This document shows, piece after piece, positions 45,930-56,947 of a DNA stretch of 64,000 nt. The translations under genes were made by a program, and so were the position numbers. Positions within the stretch are counted from its first letter, which is position 1. The number at the start of each line of letters is the position of its first letter. The DNA is from Fagopyrum homotropicum (lineage: Eukaryota; Streptophyta; Magnoliopsida; Caryophyllales; Polygonaceae): NCBI GenBank assembly GCA_033239125.1, contig BSWB01000004.1, positions 120,041,235-120,105,234 of the forward strand. Direction: 5' to 3'. The notes under the pieces were generated by a model. It saw only the letters and a program-made list of their open reading frames with translations, ran no database searches and had not been told where the DNA came from.

Positions 45930-46070
45930 AAGGTTCCACGGTCTAAATTACGGTCGTCATAGCTACAGTGGCCGTAATTCTCAAAAGCCTGTGAAAAATC
46001 ACCAAAACCACGGGTCCGTACACTTCCACGGCCGTGGAATGCCCCGACAGACCGTGATTTTTGAAATTTT
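45930..46070. promoter_or_regulatory. Palindromic modules in unit 1 post-pol spacer
   Basis: TTCCACGGCCGTGGAA (46024-46039), with GGGTCCGTACAC to the left and GACCGTGATTTTT to the right. An upstream part has TTCCACGGTC and TGGCCGTAATT. The unit 2 copy is at 57187-57327 (core 57281-57296). Confidence 0.65.
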
Positions 46071-46453
46071 GCCTGCGAGTATAAAAGCCACACTTCATCA
46101 CAAAAACCACCACAATTCTTCCCCAATTCCACGACCTAAATACCGAAAACCCGCAGCCTCTCCCAATTCTTCATTCTCTAATCGTTTTCAACGATTCTTC
46201 GCTCTAAACTGCAGCAAATCCAACCACGAACAAGATCCAAGCAACAAATCGAGTGGAAATCGATCAACAAACGCGCATTTTGGATTTTTCAATCCGAAAA
46301 AGAGGTTATTTCTTTCTCTTCGATTCTCGCGGATTTGGTTCGTTTTTGCCATAGATTTTTAGGAAGAACTGACAAAGATTGGAAGGAATTAGATTAGGAC
46401 TGCTTGTTGTGGTGATATTTGGTGAATTTGCTGAGATTCACGAGATTCTGTGA

Positions 46454-46515
46454 CGAATCACGGTCTCTGGAGGTTCCACGGCCGTGGTTTCTATAGAACA
46501 GACCGTGATTTTTGC
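46454..46515. promoter_or_regulatory. Palindromic module directly upstream of unit 1 ATHILA ORF
   Basis: GAATCACGGTCTCT, central TTCCACGGCCGTGG (46474-46487) and AGACCGTGATTTTT form a nested inverted repeat of about 60 bp. It ends within 10 bp of the ORF ATG at 46521. The unit 2 copy is at 57711-57772. Confidence 0.65.
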
Positions 46516-46520
46516 TGAAA

Positions 46521-48089
46521 ATGGATTTCGTAAGGAGAGTGTCGGGAAGGATTAAGGAAAAGAAAGGGGAGCAAAATAAGAAAAGGAAGGGCAACCCCTC
46601 CACCTCTAGGACACCACCACCCTCATCTCCCTCACCACCATCCTCACCTTCACCTCCATCTTCACCCCCTCACCCTAGCATCCCAACCATACACGAAAAC
46701 CACCTAGCTGCATTTGAAAGGATAGAGAAGAGGGCAGTGATTGGCCCTAGGTACTTGTTGTTGGAGGACCTACATCCTCTCAACATAGTTGATGACCTTA
46801 CATGGCTCTTGGATAGAGCCGGATTGCTTGTCTTCACGAACATTCGTGAAGACGCTTACGAGGAGATTACCCGAGAGGTTGTGACGTCCTTTGAGCACAG
46901 CCCAGTAGATAGGACCGTCTCCTTCCGTCTTATGGATCGAGACTACCACTTGAGCATTGTTGAGTTCGGGACCATTTTCGGGTTCCATGAGACCTACAAC
47001 GGTCGACTTCCTAGAGGCGTTTCCGCCGAGGACTTTTGGGCGGAAGTGGCCATGATTTATGCCGACGAGGACCGTTGGCAACCAGCTGATACCAAGGCTA
47101 GATTGATGTACCATCTAGCCTTGAAGATAGCTCACCGTGTTCTTTCGGAGTGTCTCTTTCCTAGGACGGAGACGCCCCAAAAGATCAAGACGGATGAGCT
47201 ATTCCTTCTTTACGCCATGCTTTATGGATGCCGCGCAGATTGTGCTACTCTTTTGGCGGCGACGATGAGTAAACTCAAGAACAAATCGAGAGGGAACATT
47301 GGATATGGTGGGATAGTGACCCACATTGCTAGGAGCTTTGGTGTAGATTTTTCAGCTTGCACCCGCATACCCGCCGTACCTCTAGGATTACATGCATTCA
47401 TGGTTAGGGGACTCATCTTCCCCACACATAGAGGTCCGCCTTATGCGGGCATGCCCTGGGAGAGTAGGATAGGCAGGGGTATTGAGTGGCTGCCAGAGTA
47501 TTCCATTGTGGCGGGACGCCACAATTGGAAGGAGACGTTCGCTGCGATGCATGCGAACAGGCTTGTAGCTCCCCCTTTTGTCCCACCACCGGTTGAGGAT
47601 GAGGAGGAGATGGGAGAGCAGTACGAGAGTGGTGGAGGAGCGGAGCAGGAGTTCGGCACGTTTCCGGATCAGCCGGAGGCGGTCCCGGATGTACCTAGGC
47701 GCTCTCCACGTCCAGCTAGAGCTTCAGGCTCGTCATCTCGCCGCGCCAGCGTGAGTGAGAGACCCACGTGGATGACTACACCTCCCACTTGGTACAGCAC
47801 ACCTCCTCCTTGGTCCACGACACAGCCAGCACCACCACCACCAGCACCAGCACCAGCACCAGCCGATGCACCCTCATGGTATGATCACGCCCCGGGATGG
47901 TATGAGAGGATGCCGGATTGGGCTACCGGACTTTCAGAGAGAGTCGGAGCATTAGAGATCCGGGCGGATGCTAGAGACGGACGCTTAGACGACCTTGACC
48001 ACATGATGAGGGACGTCTACCGCCAGCAGTTTGGGCGGTTCTATGATCCGAGTTTCTCTCCATTCCCACCTCCACCGGCGCCGCAGTGA
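46521..48089 (+). CDS. ATHILA-type ORF protein, unit 1 (522 aa)
   Basis: The ATG at 46521 (MDFVRRVSGRIKEKK) is chosen over upstream non-ATG codons. The protein has a basic N-terminus with an NKKRKG patch that could act as a nuclear signal, a Ser/Pro-rich linker (about 25-55) and a central conserved domain (about 60-350) with WLLDRAGL, REDAYEEITREVV, FGFHETYNGRLP, DRWQPADTK, HRVLSECLFPRTETPQKI and THIARSFGVDFSACTR. An acidic segment, a Trp/Pro-rich repeat region (TPPTWYSTPPPW) and a C-terminal heptad-like helix (SERVGALEIRADARDGRLDDLDHMM) follow. It belongs to the Athila ORF-1 family, whose function is not known. No signal peptide or membrane segment is visible, which argues against an envelope role for this copy. 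Confidence 0.9.
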   Translation: MDFVRRVSGRIKEKKGEQNKKRKGNPSTSRTPPPSSPSPPSSPSPPSSPPHPSIPTIHENHLAAFERIEKRAVIGPRYLLLEDLHPLNIVDDLTWLLDRAGLLVFTNIREDAYEEITREVVTSFEHSPVDRTVSFRLMDRDYHLSIVEFGTIFGFHETYNGRLPRGVSAEDFWAEVAMIYADEDRWQPADTKARLMYHLALKIAHRVLSECLFPRTETPQKIKTDELFLLYAMLYGCRADCATLLAATMSKLKNKSRGNIGYGGIVTHIARSFGVDFSACTRIPAVPLGLHAFMVRGLIFPTHRGPPYAGMPWESRIGRGIEWLPEYSIVAGRHNWKETFAAMHANRLVAPPFVPPPVEDEEEMGEQYESGGGAEQEFGTFPDQPEAVPDVPRRSPRPARASGSSSRRASVSERPTWMTTPPTWYSTPPPWSTTQPAPPPPAPAPAPADAPSWYDHAPGWYERMPDWATGLSERVGALEIRADARDGRLDDLDHMMRDVYRQQFGRFYDPSFSPFPPPPAPQ

Positions 48090-49431
48090 TTGATGACCGG
48101 ACCGCTCGTTTTTAGACATTCCCGCCACCACTTGTGAGTTTCTTTTTCTTTTCTTTCTTTTGTTCTTTCTTGTGAACATTAGGGACAATGTTCGTCCTAA
48201 GTATGGGGTGGGATGTACTAAATGTTTGTAATAACTCTACTCTATATGTTGCTTTCATTCCGAGACTATCATTGCATGTTCATTATATGTTACACATTTC
48301 ATTCTTGCATTGCATGAAAAAGAACTTTAAAAACCCATAAAAATTGGAAAATTTTGAAAATTTGGTGCTTCTAATGAATCGATATGATTTCCATGATAAT
48401 CACTACTTGCGAATTGAGTTTGATAACAATTGCATGCTTAAAAGGATTGTAATTCGAAAAGAAATTGAATGAATGAATTCTACCTCTTTTGCAAGTTTTA
48501 TAATGTGAAAACGTTACCTAAATCATGTTGAGAAATTGAAGTTGAAATCACATTATAAGTTCCTATACTTCTTGTTGAAATGATTAAGGCAATTCGATAC
48601 TTTCTTTCCTCTTTCTTTGATCATCTAACTCCTCATTGAAATATTAGCCTCCTTTACCCATCCGGGAACTTGGAAAAGTGAAAGAGAAAAAGGCATGTTT
48701 GATGTGGGAGGGCCATGAGAGCAATTATTTGCAATCAATTGAATAGAAAGAAATTATAGGTTTGGGGAAGTCAATCATGACGATGAGTAACTCGGCACCA
48801 TTCACATAGCCGGGTGTTTGTGTCTTGCCAAAGTCGGATTGAGCGATATTCCTAGCGGATTATGGTATGTGCGCTAAGGGTTTGAGGCATCTCTTACAAT
48901 TTTAAGAAACGCCAATCTCCTAGGCTTCGGTTTTTGTGCACCTCTATCCATAACTCCAAAAGTAAAGTCGAAAAATGAAAAGAAGAGAGCGAAGCTCTAA
49001 GTGAAGTGTTGCGGAAACCGCAAAAGAAGAAGAAGGTAGTTGTCCACTTTCCCGGATTTATGCACCACTCTCCCTTAAAGTTTTCCCTTCCCTTCCATAC
49101 TCTAGACCTTTTCTTTGAAAGTCCTTAAGATCAAAAGAATGTTATATGACTTGGTGATCTAAATTGAAGTTCTTATAATTGATTTTGATAATATTTGAAG
49201 GTTATAATGCTTGTTTGGAAGTTAAATTTATTCATGAGTTTTCTTTGCCTTTTACTCTCTAATTAAGTGTGTGAAAGTTTGAAAAACGATTGAAGCAAGG
49301 TTTGAGAATGATCTATTCTTTAGAAGTCACATTCACCCAAAAGAAGGTACACATATTTCATCCTAACTCTTGTTTAAAGCTTTTTGAAAGACCTTGCTTA
49401 GGGACAAGCAAGTGTTAAGTATGGGGTTATT
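48090..49431 (+). other. Unit 1 3' spacer with two PPT-like blocks
   Basis: 1.34 kb non-coding. It begins with a pyrimidine-rich tract (48139-48170) and ACATT-AGGGAC-AATGT hairpin (48176-48191), then AAGTATGGGGTGGG (48199-48212). It ends with the CTTGCTTAGGGACAAGCAAG hairpin and AAGTATGGGG just before LTR2. It is collinear with A1 and X. The unit 2 copy is 59347-60688. Confidence 0.75.
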
Positions 49432-50973
49432 TGTTAGCATGAAATGTTGTGATATTTTAGGCACGTTTTCTAAACATATTTGATTCATATTGATAGTCTT
49501 TGATTGAACTTTGTGCATATGAGAGCTAGTATTACCTATATTGTCGATATAGATGTCTACACGAGTTCTATGTTGATTATAGGTGATTTGGAGCTATTTC
49601 CGAACGGAATCGAGCAAAGGAGAGTTGAGTTGATATGTCCATAGATTGAGGACACTCTTTTGAAGCAATTTGGAGTCTTAGATTGAAGAATGCACGAGTT
49701 AGGGAAGAATCACGTTCTTGCCCTAAATTATGCCCTAAAACACGGCCGTACCACAAACCACGTTCAGAATTACGGCCGTGGATTCAGAGTCAAAAACCCT
49801 CCAGAGGGAGCCAATTTCTCCAAAGGGAGACTAGAAGGAGTCAAAACCTCCAAAAAGGGAGATTTAGGGAGAGTCAATTTCTCCAGAAGACGGTGACAGC
49901 CCCAAGACTTTGACCTTCGCTTACGACCGCTTACCTTGCTTGGAGCATTTTCGCCTAGGGTTGATTGAAGATCGCCGAAGGGTTAGCCTCTTTCTTAGGT
50001 TTTGATATTGAAGACGGATTGACATCCCGTTCTTCATACTTACCTAGGATCATTGTGAGGTTTTGTATTCTATTCCGAATTCATTGAATATTCCGATTTG
50101 TGTTTGGATTTGAGATTGAGTTTTTGATTATATTTGAGTTTTCGAGGATTTTCATCTTTTATTCTCTTTGATTTGAATATTGATATCATGACAATGATTA
50201 TTGGCTAAAACCCTTTAGCAATTCTAAGGTGAAGGGTTGATAGTTGTGGCTTAGATAATGATAGATCGATTGTAAATTGATTAGACCCTGAGAGTTAGAG
50301 AATTATCGCCGACAACCCTAAATTACGGGTTGTTCTTGAGTTCCACGACCGTGGAATCTCAAGAACTAACCGTGATTTTCCTTAAGTCTACGAACCTGCT
50401 TTTGCTTTAGTCTAAAGTTCAAGATTTGCTTTAGCTTAGTTTAGACTTGTCTTTTCTAGGTGGTAGTGAAGCCTCAACAACCTCTACCTCGATTGTGAGC
50501 CTCAGCAACCTCAATCGGTTAAGTTAGTCTTGATCTTTAGGTTATAAGTTTGGGTATTTGATGCTAATCCTCGTCTTTAGAATCTTTCTATATTGAAGCC
50601 TCAACAACCTGTATAGAGAGTTTCTTATAGGTGAGTCATATAAGGTTTTTGGAACCTCAACCGTACGATTACCTTACATTAGTATACCTTTGCATATCTC
50701 TACTCTGTCTTTACATCATTAGTATATCTTGAATCGATTGCCACAATTAGATACCTAGATCTTTAGGGTTGTTGTTTTGCCAATATATTTGCAAAGCTTT
50801 ACCCTTTTACTTGCTTGAAAACTTTACAACTGAATTTGTTCCCCCCAAATCCCTGTGTTCGATACTCTAGAATACTTGCTAATCTACGCCGATCCGTACA
50901 CTGCGGGTTCGCTTGCTTTTATTCTAGTTTTATAAATTTAAAACTTGATTGCACGCACGCTAAGTGGCGAACA
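49432..50973 (+). repeat. LTR2, shared middle LTR of the tandem element
   Basis: 1542 bp. It serves as 3' LTR of unit 1 and 5' LTR of unit 2. By eye it has three private bases (T at 50330, A at 50819, A at 50869). It shares T at 49731 with LTR3. No target duplication is present at its edges. Confidence 0.93.
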
Positions 50974-50979
50974 AGTTTT

Positions 50980-50997
50980 TGGCGCCGTTGCCGGGGA
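50980..50997 (+). promoter_or_regulatory. Unit 2 primer-binding site, tRNA-Asp type
   Basis: Identical to the unit 1 site and 6 bp after LTR2. Confidence 0.88.
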
Positions 50998-51074
50998 TTT
51001 GGCTTCGTCCGAATCCGGTAGCCGGTTGTCAAGCTTGGGAGCTTGCTCTCGTTATTTGATTTTTCTTTGAGTGC

Positions 51075-51785
51075 ATGCGCAGGTCTAGGAACACCGAAGA
51101 TCTCTTACCTCTTGATCAAGAGCTAGAGAAAACCTTGAGGCAAAAGCGCAAGGAAAAGAGGATGGCTGAAGAGAACGAACGCGATCTTCAAACAGAGTTG
51201 GCGGAGAAGGAAGCTCAACTCCGATGGAATGAGACTCTCCGCCAGGATGAGATGGATCGTCATCAATCTCAAGTCAACGGTCTACAAGACATGATCGTCC
51301 AAATGAGGATAAAGATGAGCGACCTTGAAGATAAGGTAGGCAAGAGGTCCTCGAGAAGGAGATCAAGGTCTAGAAGAAAAAGCCACTCATCCGCTGATGA
51401 TAGCGATTCTTCCATGCCACCGTTAGAAGAGATTGATCCCACGATCAACATGAATCCTTTCCATCCACAAGGAGCTACTAATCGCCGCATTCCACCTAGG
51501 AATGTGAGAGTCGAACGTGTGGATAATGAGCCAAGGACTCTTGGCCAACGAATGGATCCAACACAACAACCACGCCGCTTGGGTGTGAAATTTGACGCTG
51601 AAGATGTGCAAGGGTTTAGCTTTAACCCTCAAGTTATCACTCTTGTTCGCCAAAGTCAATTCGGCGGTACAAGTGCTGAATCTCCACACCAACACTTACA
51701 AAACTTTGAGTGTATGATGGAGACGATGAGACCGAAGAGCGCTACTACCAACAGCTACAAGCTTAATCTTTCTTTTTCTCCTTGA
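51075..51785 (+). CDS. Unit 2 gag N-terminal part
   Basis: 236 residues from ATG 51075 to a TGA at 51783-51785. Charged, probably coiled-coil N-terminal half (ELEKTLRQKRKEKRMAEENE), an RS-rich basic patch (about 95-108) and the start of the capsid domain (GTSAESPHQHLQNFECMMET). The frame ends in mid-capsid. Protein homology continues without a gap in the minus-one frame from about 51770, so this is the first part of a split gag. In unit 1 the same frame runs a little longer (to 40576) because the TGA there reads TTA. Confidence 0.82.
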   Translation: MRRSRNTEDLLPLDQELEKTLRQKRKEKRMAEENERDLQTELAEKEAQLRWNETLRQDEMDRHQSQVNGLQDMIVQMRIKMSDLEDKVGKRSSRRRSRSRRKSHSSADDSDSSMPPLEEIDPTINMNPFHPQGATNRRIPPRNVRVERVDNEPRTLGQRMDPTQQPRRLGVKFDAEDVQGFSFNPQVITLVRQSQFGGTSAESPHQHLQNFECMMETMRPKSATTNSYKLNLSFSP

Positions 51786-54700
51786 AAGGGAAAGCGTTAT
51801 CTTGGTATCAAGCTCTTCCTAATGGGAAACTAGACACGTGGGAAGACCTCTCCGCAGAGTTTCTCACCAAATTCTTTCCGCCATCCAAAACGGCGGAACT
51901 TAGAGGTAAGATTAATGCTTTTTCTATGAGACCTAACGAAAGTTTGTTTCAATCTTGGGAAAGGTTTCAGGATTTGCTCTTGGATTGCCCTCATCGTGGC
52001 ATATCCAAGCTTGCCTTGCTGGAGATTTACTACAAGGGGCTGGATGCGGGAACGCAATTCAACCTCCAATCCCTCTCATGTGGAACGTTCATGGACATGA
52101 GAGAAGATGACGCTTGGGACTTCATTGAGAAGCAAGCAAGAGTCATAGAGAAGTATTCCCACCGGAAAGTGGAGGGAAATCGTGTGGAGCAAGGAGCAAA
52201 GCTCACACATGAAGCTCAAAATCAGATTTTCTCCCTCAACAATGAGATCAAAGAGTTGAAGGAGACTATCAAGACCAACTTCCCAAAGCAACAAGAGAAG
52301 GATGTTGGCTATTTGGGCAACAACAACGGCAGTGACAATACCAAACGCAACAACAATAACCGGAACAATAACCGGAATAGCAATTGGAATGGAAACAACA
52401 ACAACCGGAACAACAACAATTGGAACAACAATCGGGGTTCAAACAACAACAATTGGCGCTCCAATCAACAAAATTCCGGTAACTCCTATCCTTCCAATTC
52501 CAATCCGCTAACTCCACCCTCCTCTTCCTCTACTCCTTTGAAAAGCCAGGGGCAATCATCTAATGGAGAAAACAATACGGGAAAGGAGAAGCCGGATCCC
52601 ATGTTGGAAACGATCTTGGGAAAGCTTCAAGGGATGGAGAACCGCCTCATTAAGGTTGATGATCGAGTTTCTAAGATTGACAAAGCTCAAAAGGTTTTAG
52701 AAAACCAAATGTTCGATCATGCGGAGGAAGTTCCTAGAAATCAAGGGAAACTTCCAGGAAAGACGGAGGACAACCCTAAGGGAAGGGTAATGGCGATTAC
52801 AACTAGGAGCGGAGTGACTACCACCGATCCGCAGCCTACGTTCGTTGAAGTCCCCGTAGAGAAGGACAAAGAAAAGGGGAAGGAGAAGGAAGACGTCTAT
52901 GTTCCTCCTCCAGCTTTCAAACCTCCCCTACCGTTCCCTCAATCTAGAGCGCGAGCGCGCCTAGACAAGCAATTCGGTAAGTTCATAGAACTCATGAGCA
53001 AACTGCATATTAATATACCTTTCATTGATGCTATTGTAGGTATGCCGGCTTATGGCAAGTTCTTGAAGGAGCTTCTCTCTAACAAGAGGAAGCTAGAAGA
53101 TTTCGGTGAAGTCAAGATGAGTTCGGATTCTTCGGATCTCATCAAGACTATGAAGGAGAAAATGCCCCCAAAGCTGAAAGATCCGGGGTCATTTTGCATT
53201 CCCATTGGAGTGGGAGAGGTCACATATGACGCTTTATGTGACTTGGGAGCAAGTGTGAGCATCATACCACTTGCATTGTGCAGGAAGATCGGCTTAGGCG
53301 ACCCTAAACCGGTGAAGATGACGTTATACATGGCGGATCGATCCATTACTCGTCCCGTCGGCATTGTAGAAGACGTCCCGGTCAAGCTAGGCAAGTTCTT
53401 TGTCCCCATTGATTTTGTCGTACTTGACATTCCTGCAGATAGTCCGGTCCCGATCATACTCGGAAGGCCGTTTCTTGCAACTTCCGGCTGCATGGTCGAT
53501 TGCAAGAATGGGAGACTCGCTTTTGATATTGGGGAAGAGAAAGTAGAGTTCGTTCTTTCCACTCTAGTGAAGGAGCCAATCTTTGATGAGGATATTTACA
53601 ATGTCCAAGACGAAGAAGGTTTATCTAGGGAGGAGGTAAGTGCGATTCTCTTTAACGATCCTTTACAAAAGGTTATTACTATGAGTCTAACCGATGTAGG
53701 AGAAGAAGAAGAGTGCAAAGAGGAAATTAAAGCCTTAGGAGCACAAGAAGAGATGCATGAAGTGGAGTTTGAGAAACTCCACGATGAGGCTGAGAATACT
53801 AGAATCCACGGTCATACTCTGTATTCCACGACCGTGGATTCCACGACCAAAATCAACCTCCATTCCAGAGGATATTACGGCCGTGGAACACCAGAGGAAA
53901 CCGTAATTTTGACCGTGGAAGAGGGCGATCGGCATACTTCTTCAACTTCTTCTAATTCTTCTCCAAACCATTCAACATCCTTAGAAACTTCTAAGGAAAC
54001 ATCGGAAGCTCCTCAAGGATCATTGGAAGCTCCGAAAGCAATGGAACTCAAACCACTTCCTACTCATCTAAGGTACGCTTTTCTTGGATCTAATTCCACC
54101 TTCCCGGTTATCGTTAGTTCCGAATTAAGCATAGATGAACACGAACAGCTCATGATTGTCCTTAGGAAACATAGAAAAGCCATAGGCTATACTATTGAGG
54201 ACTTAGTAGGAATTAAACCCTCCCTATGCATGCATAAGATACTAATGGAGGAGGACTTTAGAACTTCAAGACAACCTCAAAGGCGGTTGAATCCGACCAT
54301 GAAGGAGGTTGTCAAGAAGGAAATTCTTAAACTTCTTGATGCAGGTATCATCTATCCTATCTCCGATAGCAAGTGGGTGAGCCCAGTTCAAGTAGTTCCG
54401 AAGAAGGGAGGAATGACGGTCATCACCAATAAGAACAACGAACTCATTCCTACCCGAACCGTAACTGGATGGCGAATGTGTATAGACTACCGCAAGCTCA
54501 ACAATGCAACGCGGAAGGATCACTTTCCATTGCCATTCATCGATCAGATGCTTGAAAGGTTAGCACAACATTCATACTTTTGCTACCTTGACGGTTATAG
54601 TGGCTTCTTTCAGATTCCGATACATCCGGATGATCAAGAGAAGACCACATTCACGTGCCCTTGGGGTACGTTCGCTTATAGGAGAATGCTGTTCGGGCTT

Positions 54701-56947
54701 TGCAATGCCCCAGCCACCTTTCAACGGTGCATGATGGCCATCTTCTCCGAATATGTAGAGGAAATCATGGAAGTCTTCATGGACGACTTCTCCGTTTACG
54801 GTTCCTCTTTTAACGATTGTCTTTCTAACCTTTCTCTTGTTTTGCAAAGATGTGAAGACACTAACCTAGTTCTTAATTGGGAGAAGTGTCAATTCATGGT
54901 TAAGGAAGGAATCGTGTTAGGTCACTTAGTCTCTAGTAGAGGGATAGAGGTAGACAAGGCTAAGATAGAGACCATAGAGAAACTTCCTCCCCCAATTTCG
55001 GTGAAGGGAGTAAGAAGTTTCCTAGGACATGCTGGATTCTATAGACGTTTCATTCAGGACTTTTCTAAGATATCAAAACCTCTCACTAATCTATTGATGA
55101 AGGATGCGGTTTTTGAGTTTTCGCAGGAATGTTTGGACGCATTTAACACCATTCGGCAAGCTCTAATTTCAGCACCTATTATCCAACCTCCGGATTGGAC
55201 TCTTCCCTTCGAGATTATGTGCGATGCTAGTGACGTAGCCATTGGAGCTGTTCTTGGTCAACGAAAGGAAGGACGAACCCACGCCATATACTACGCTAGC
55301 AAGACGCTAGACGAAGCCCAGCTCAACTACGCCACTACGGAAAAAGAGTTTCTAGCCATTGTCTACGCTATTGACAAGTTTCGCTCTTATCTTGTAGGTG
55401 CAAAGGTGATTGTCTACACGGATCATGTTGCGATCCGATACCTCCTTGCAAAGAAAGATGCGAAGCCAAGGCTGATTAGATGGATTCTTCTCCTACAAGA
55501 ATTCGATCTTGAGATCCGCGACAAGAAAGGCTCAGAAAATTCTGTTGCGGATCATTTGAGTCGTCTAACACATCTAGAGGACGACCATTTACCCATTGAT
55601 GACTCCTTTCCGGATGAACACCTACATATCATAGAGGAGTGTATCAAGGTAGTCTCCAAAGGTAACGAACCATGGTTTGCTGATTTTGTTAACTTTTTGG
55701 TTTGCCAGGAGATACCACCCGGACTGTCATACGCACAAAGGAAGAAGTTCTTCAAGGACGTCCGGGAATACCATTGGAACGAGCCTCTCCTCTTTAAGAG
55801 AGGTCCGGATGGCATCATCCGGCGATGTGTACCGGAAGATGAGATGCAAAGTGTCATCCGCCATTGTCATTCACTACCTTGTGGAGGACACGCTAGTTCT
55901 AATAAAACTAGCGCAAAGGTATTGCAATCTGGATTCTATTGGCCTACTTTATTTAAAGATGTGCAATCCTTTGTTTCTTGTTGCGATGCTTGTCAAAGAA
56001 CAGGCAATATCTCTAGAAGGAACGAGATGCCCCTCAACAACATCCAAGAGGTGGAGATTTTCGACGTTTGGGGAGTCGATTTCATGGGACCATTCCCTTC
56101 TTCTTGTGGAAACCAATACATATTATTGGCGGTAGACTACGTTTCTAGATGGGTAGAAGCAATTGCCTCTCCCACAAATGATGCCATGGTGGTGGTTAAG
56201 TTCTTCAACAAGACCATCTTTCCGCAATTCGGGACACCAAGGACGATCATTAGTGATGGGGGTTCTCACTTCATAGCCCGTCGCTTTGAAGCTCTTCTAA
56301 CCAAGTATGGGGTTACTCACAAGATCGCCACTCCTTACCATCCACAAACGAGTGGACAAGTCGAGATCTCAAATAGGGAGATCAAGGGAATTCTAGAGAA
56401 GACGGTTTCAAGGACTAGGAAGGATTGGTCCTTGAAGCTAGATGACGCATTATGGGCATACCGGACTGCATACAAGACTCCCATAGGAACCACACCATAC
56501 AACCTTGTGTATGGGAAGTCTTGTCATTTGCCGGTAGAGCTAGAGCACAAAGCGTTTTGGGCTATCAAATGGCTGAATTTCGGCATGAAGGAAGCGGGAG
56601 AGAAGCGTCTCCTAGACATCAACAAGCTGGATGAACTCCGTTTGAACGCCTACGAAAACGCTAAGATCTACAAGGAAAGAGCAAAGCGTTGGCATGATAA
56701 GCATATCATTCCAAAGGACTTCAAGGAAGGAGATCAAGTTCTCCTCTTCAATTCGAGACTTCGCCTCTTTCCAGGTAAGTTAAAATCTCGTTGGACTGGA
56801 CCTTTTCTAATTAAGCGTATTTTCCCCCATGGTGCAGTTGAAGTATGGGGTGAAGCTAGCGGAAGTTTTAAGGTGAACGGCCAACGGCTCAAGAAGTACT
56901 CACCGGAACTCCAAGCTGAGGAGTTTGCACCTACCGCACTCGAATAA
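51782..56947 (+). CDS. Unit 2 gag C-terminal part fused to complete pol (1721 codons)
   Basis: An uninterrupted frame. Numbering from 51782: capsid remainder, Asn-rich linker (about 180-235), protease with DLGASVS (Asp 487), RT with FMDD (residues 999-1002), RNase H with Asp 1148, Asp 1214 and Asp 1257, and integrase with an HCHSLPCGGH/CCDAC zinc region and catalytic Asp 1433, Asp 1492 and Glu 1528 (D-D-35-E spacing). No chromodomain follows. The true start is not at 51782; expression would need a frameshift from the gag frame or a repaired parent. All catalytic residues I looked for are present, so this is the only near-complete pol in the window. Confidence 0.92.
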   Translation: MKGKALSWYQALPNGKLDTWEDLSAEFLTKFFPPSKTAELRGKINAFSMRPNESLFQSWERFQDLLLDCPHRGISKLALLEIYYKGLDAGTQFNLQSLSCGTFMDMREDDAWDFIEKQARVIEKYSHRKVEGNRVEQGAKLTHEAQNQIFSLNNEIKELKETIKTNFPKQQEKDVGYLGNNNGSDNTKRNNNNRNNNRNSNWNGNNNNRNNNNWNNNRGSNNNNWRSNQQNSGNSYPSNSNPLTPPSSSSTPLKSQGQSSNGENNTGKEKPDPMLETILGKLQGMENRLIKVDDRVSKIDKAQKVLENQMFDHAEEVPRNQGKLPGKTEDNPKGRVMAITTRSGVTTTDPQPTFVEVPVEKDKEKGKEKEDVYVPPPAFKPPLPFPQSRARARLDKQFGKFIELMSKLHINIPFIDAIVGMPAYGKFLKELLSNKRKLEDFGEVKMSSDSSDLIKTMKEKMPPKLKDPGSFCIPIGVGEVTYDALCDLGASVSIIPLALCRKIGLGDPKPVKMTLYMADRSITRPVGIVEDVPVKLGKFFVPIDFVVLDIPADSPVPIILGRPFLATSGCMVDCKNGRLAFDIGEEKVEFVLSTLVKEPIFDEDIYNVQDEEGLSREEVSAILFNDPLQKVITMSLTDVGEEEECKEEIKALGAQEEMHEVEFEKLHDEAENTRIHGHTLYSTTVDSTTKINLHSRGYYGRGTPEETVILTVEEGDRHTSSTSSNSSPNHSTSLETSKETSEAPQGSLEAPKAMELKPLPTHLRYAFLGSNSTFPVIVSSELSIDEHEQLMIVLRKHRKAIGYTIEDLVGIKPSLCMHKILMEEDFRTSRQPQRRLNPTMKEVVKKEILKLLDAGIIYPISDSKWVSPVQVVPKKGGMTVITNKNNELIPTRTVTGWRMCIDYRKLNNATRKDHFPLPFIDQMLERLAQHSYFCYLDGYSGFFQIPIHPDDQEKTTFTCPWGTFAYRRMLFGLCNAPATFQRCMMAIFSEYVEEIMEVFMDDFSVYGSSFNDCLSNLSLVLQRCEDTNLVLNWEKCQFMVKEGIVLGHLVSSRGIEVDKAKIETIEKLPPPISVKGVRSFLGHAGFYRRFIQDFSKISKPLTNLLMKDAVFEFSQECLDAFNTIRQALISAPIIQPPDWTLPFEIMCDASDVAIGAVLGQRKEGRTHAIYYASKTLDEAQLNYATTEKEFLAIVYAIDKFRSYLVGAKVIVYTDHVAIRYLLAKKDAKPRLIRWILLLQEFDLEIRDKKGSENSVADHLSRLTHLEDDHLPIDDSFPDEHLHIIEECIKVVSKGNEPWFADFVNFLVCQEIPPGLSYAQRKKFFKDVREYHWNEPLLFKRGPDGIIRRCVPEDEMQSVIRHCHSLPCGGHASSNKTSAKVLQSGFYWPTLFKDVQSFVSCCDACQRTGNISRRNEMPLNNIQEVEIFDVWGVDFMGPFPSSCGNQYILLAVDYVSRWVEAIASPTNDAMVVVKFFNKTIFPQFGTPRTIISDGGSHFIARRFEALLTKYGVTHKIATPYHPQTSGQVEISNREIKGILEKTVSRTRKDWSLKLDDALWAYRTAYKTPIGTTPYNLVYGKSCHLPVELEHKAFWAIKWLNFGMKEAGEKRLLDINKLDELRLNAYENAKIYKERAKRWHDKHIIPKDFKEGDQVLLFNSRLRLFPGKLKSRWTGPFLIKRIFPHGAVEVWGEASGSFKVNGQRLKKYSPELQAEEFAPTALE

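Larger units (their letters stand above)
45691..46520 (+). other. Unit 1 post-pol spacer
   Basis: Non-coding sequence between pol and the ATHILA ORF. It has the AAGCGCTTCTTGGGAGGC segment near 45725 and modules at 45930-46070 and 46454-46515. The open frame 45835-46362 overlaps the modules and is not kept in A1 or X, so I do not call it a gene. Confidence 0.7.

Noticed and set aside
45835..46362. Open frame of about 175 codons in the post-pol spacer, repeated in unit 2
   Set aside because: It is kept only because the units are near identical. A1 and X do not preserve it, and it runs across palindromic modules and the putative leader of the ATHILA ORF.
46512..46520. Upstream TTG/CTG codons as start of the ATHILA ORF
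   Set aside because: An ATG at 46521 follows immediately and is in the same frame. There is no evidence for a non-ATG start.
46521..48089. Envelope protein, by analogy with endogenous plant retroviruses
   Set aside because: The position after pol is suggestive, but I see no signal peptide, transmembrane segment or glycoprotein features in this ORF, and it matches the ATHILA ORF-1 type.
49432..50973. Two separate Athila insertions side by side sharing an LTR by chance
   Set aside because: There is no target duplication at the LTR2 edges and the outer ends share ATCCG. A single insertion with tandem gain is simpler.
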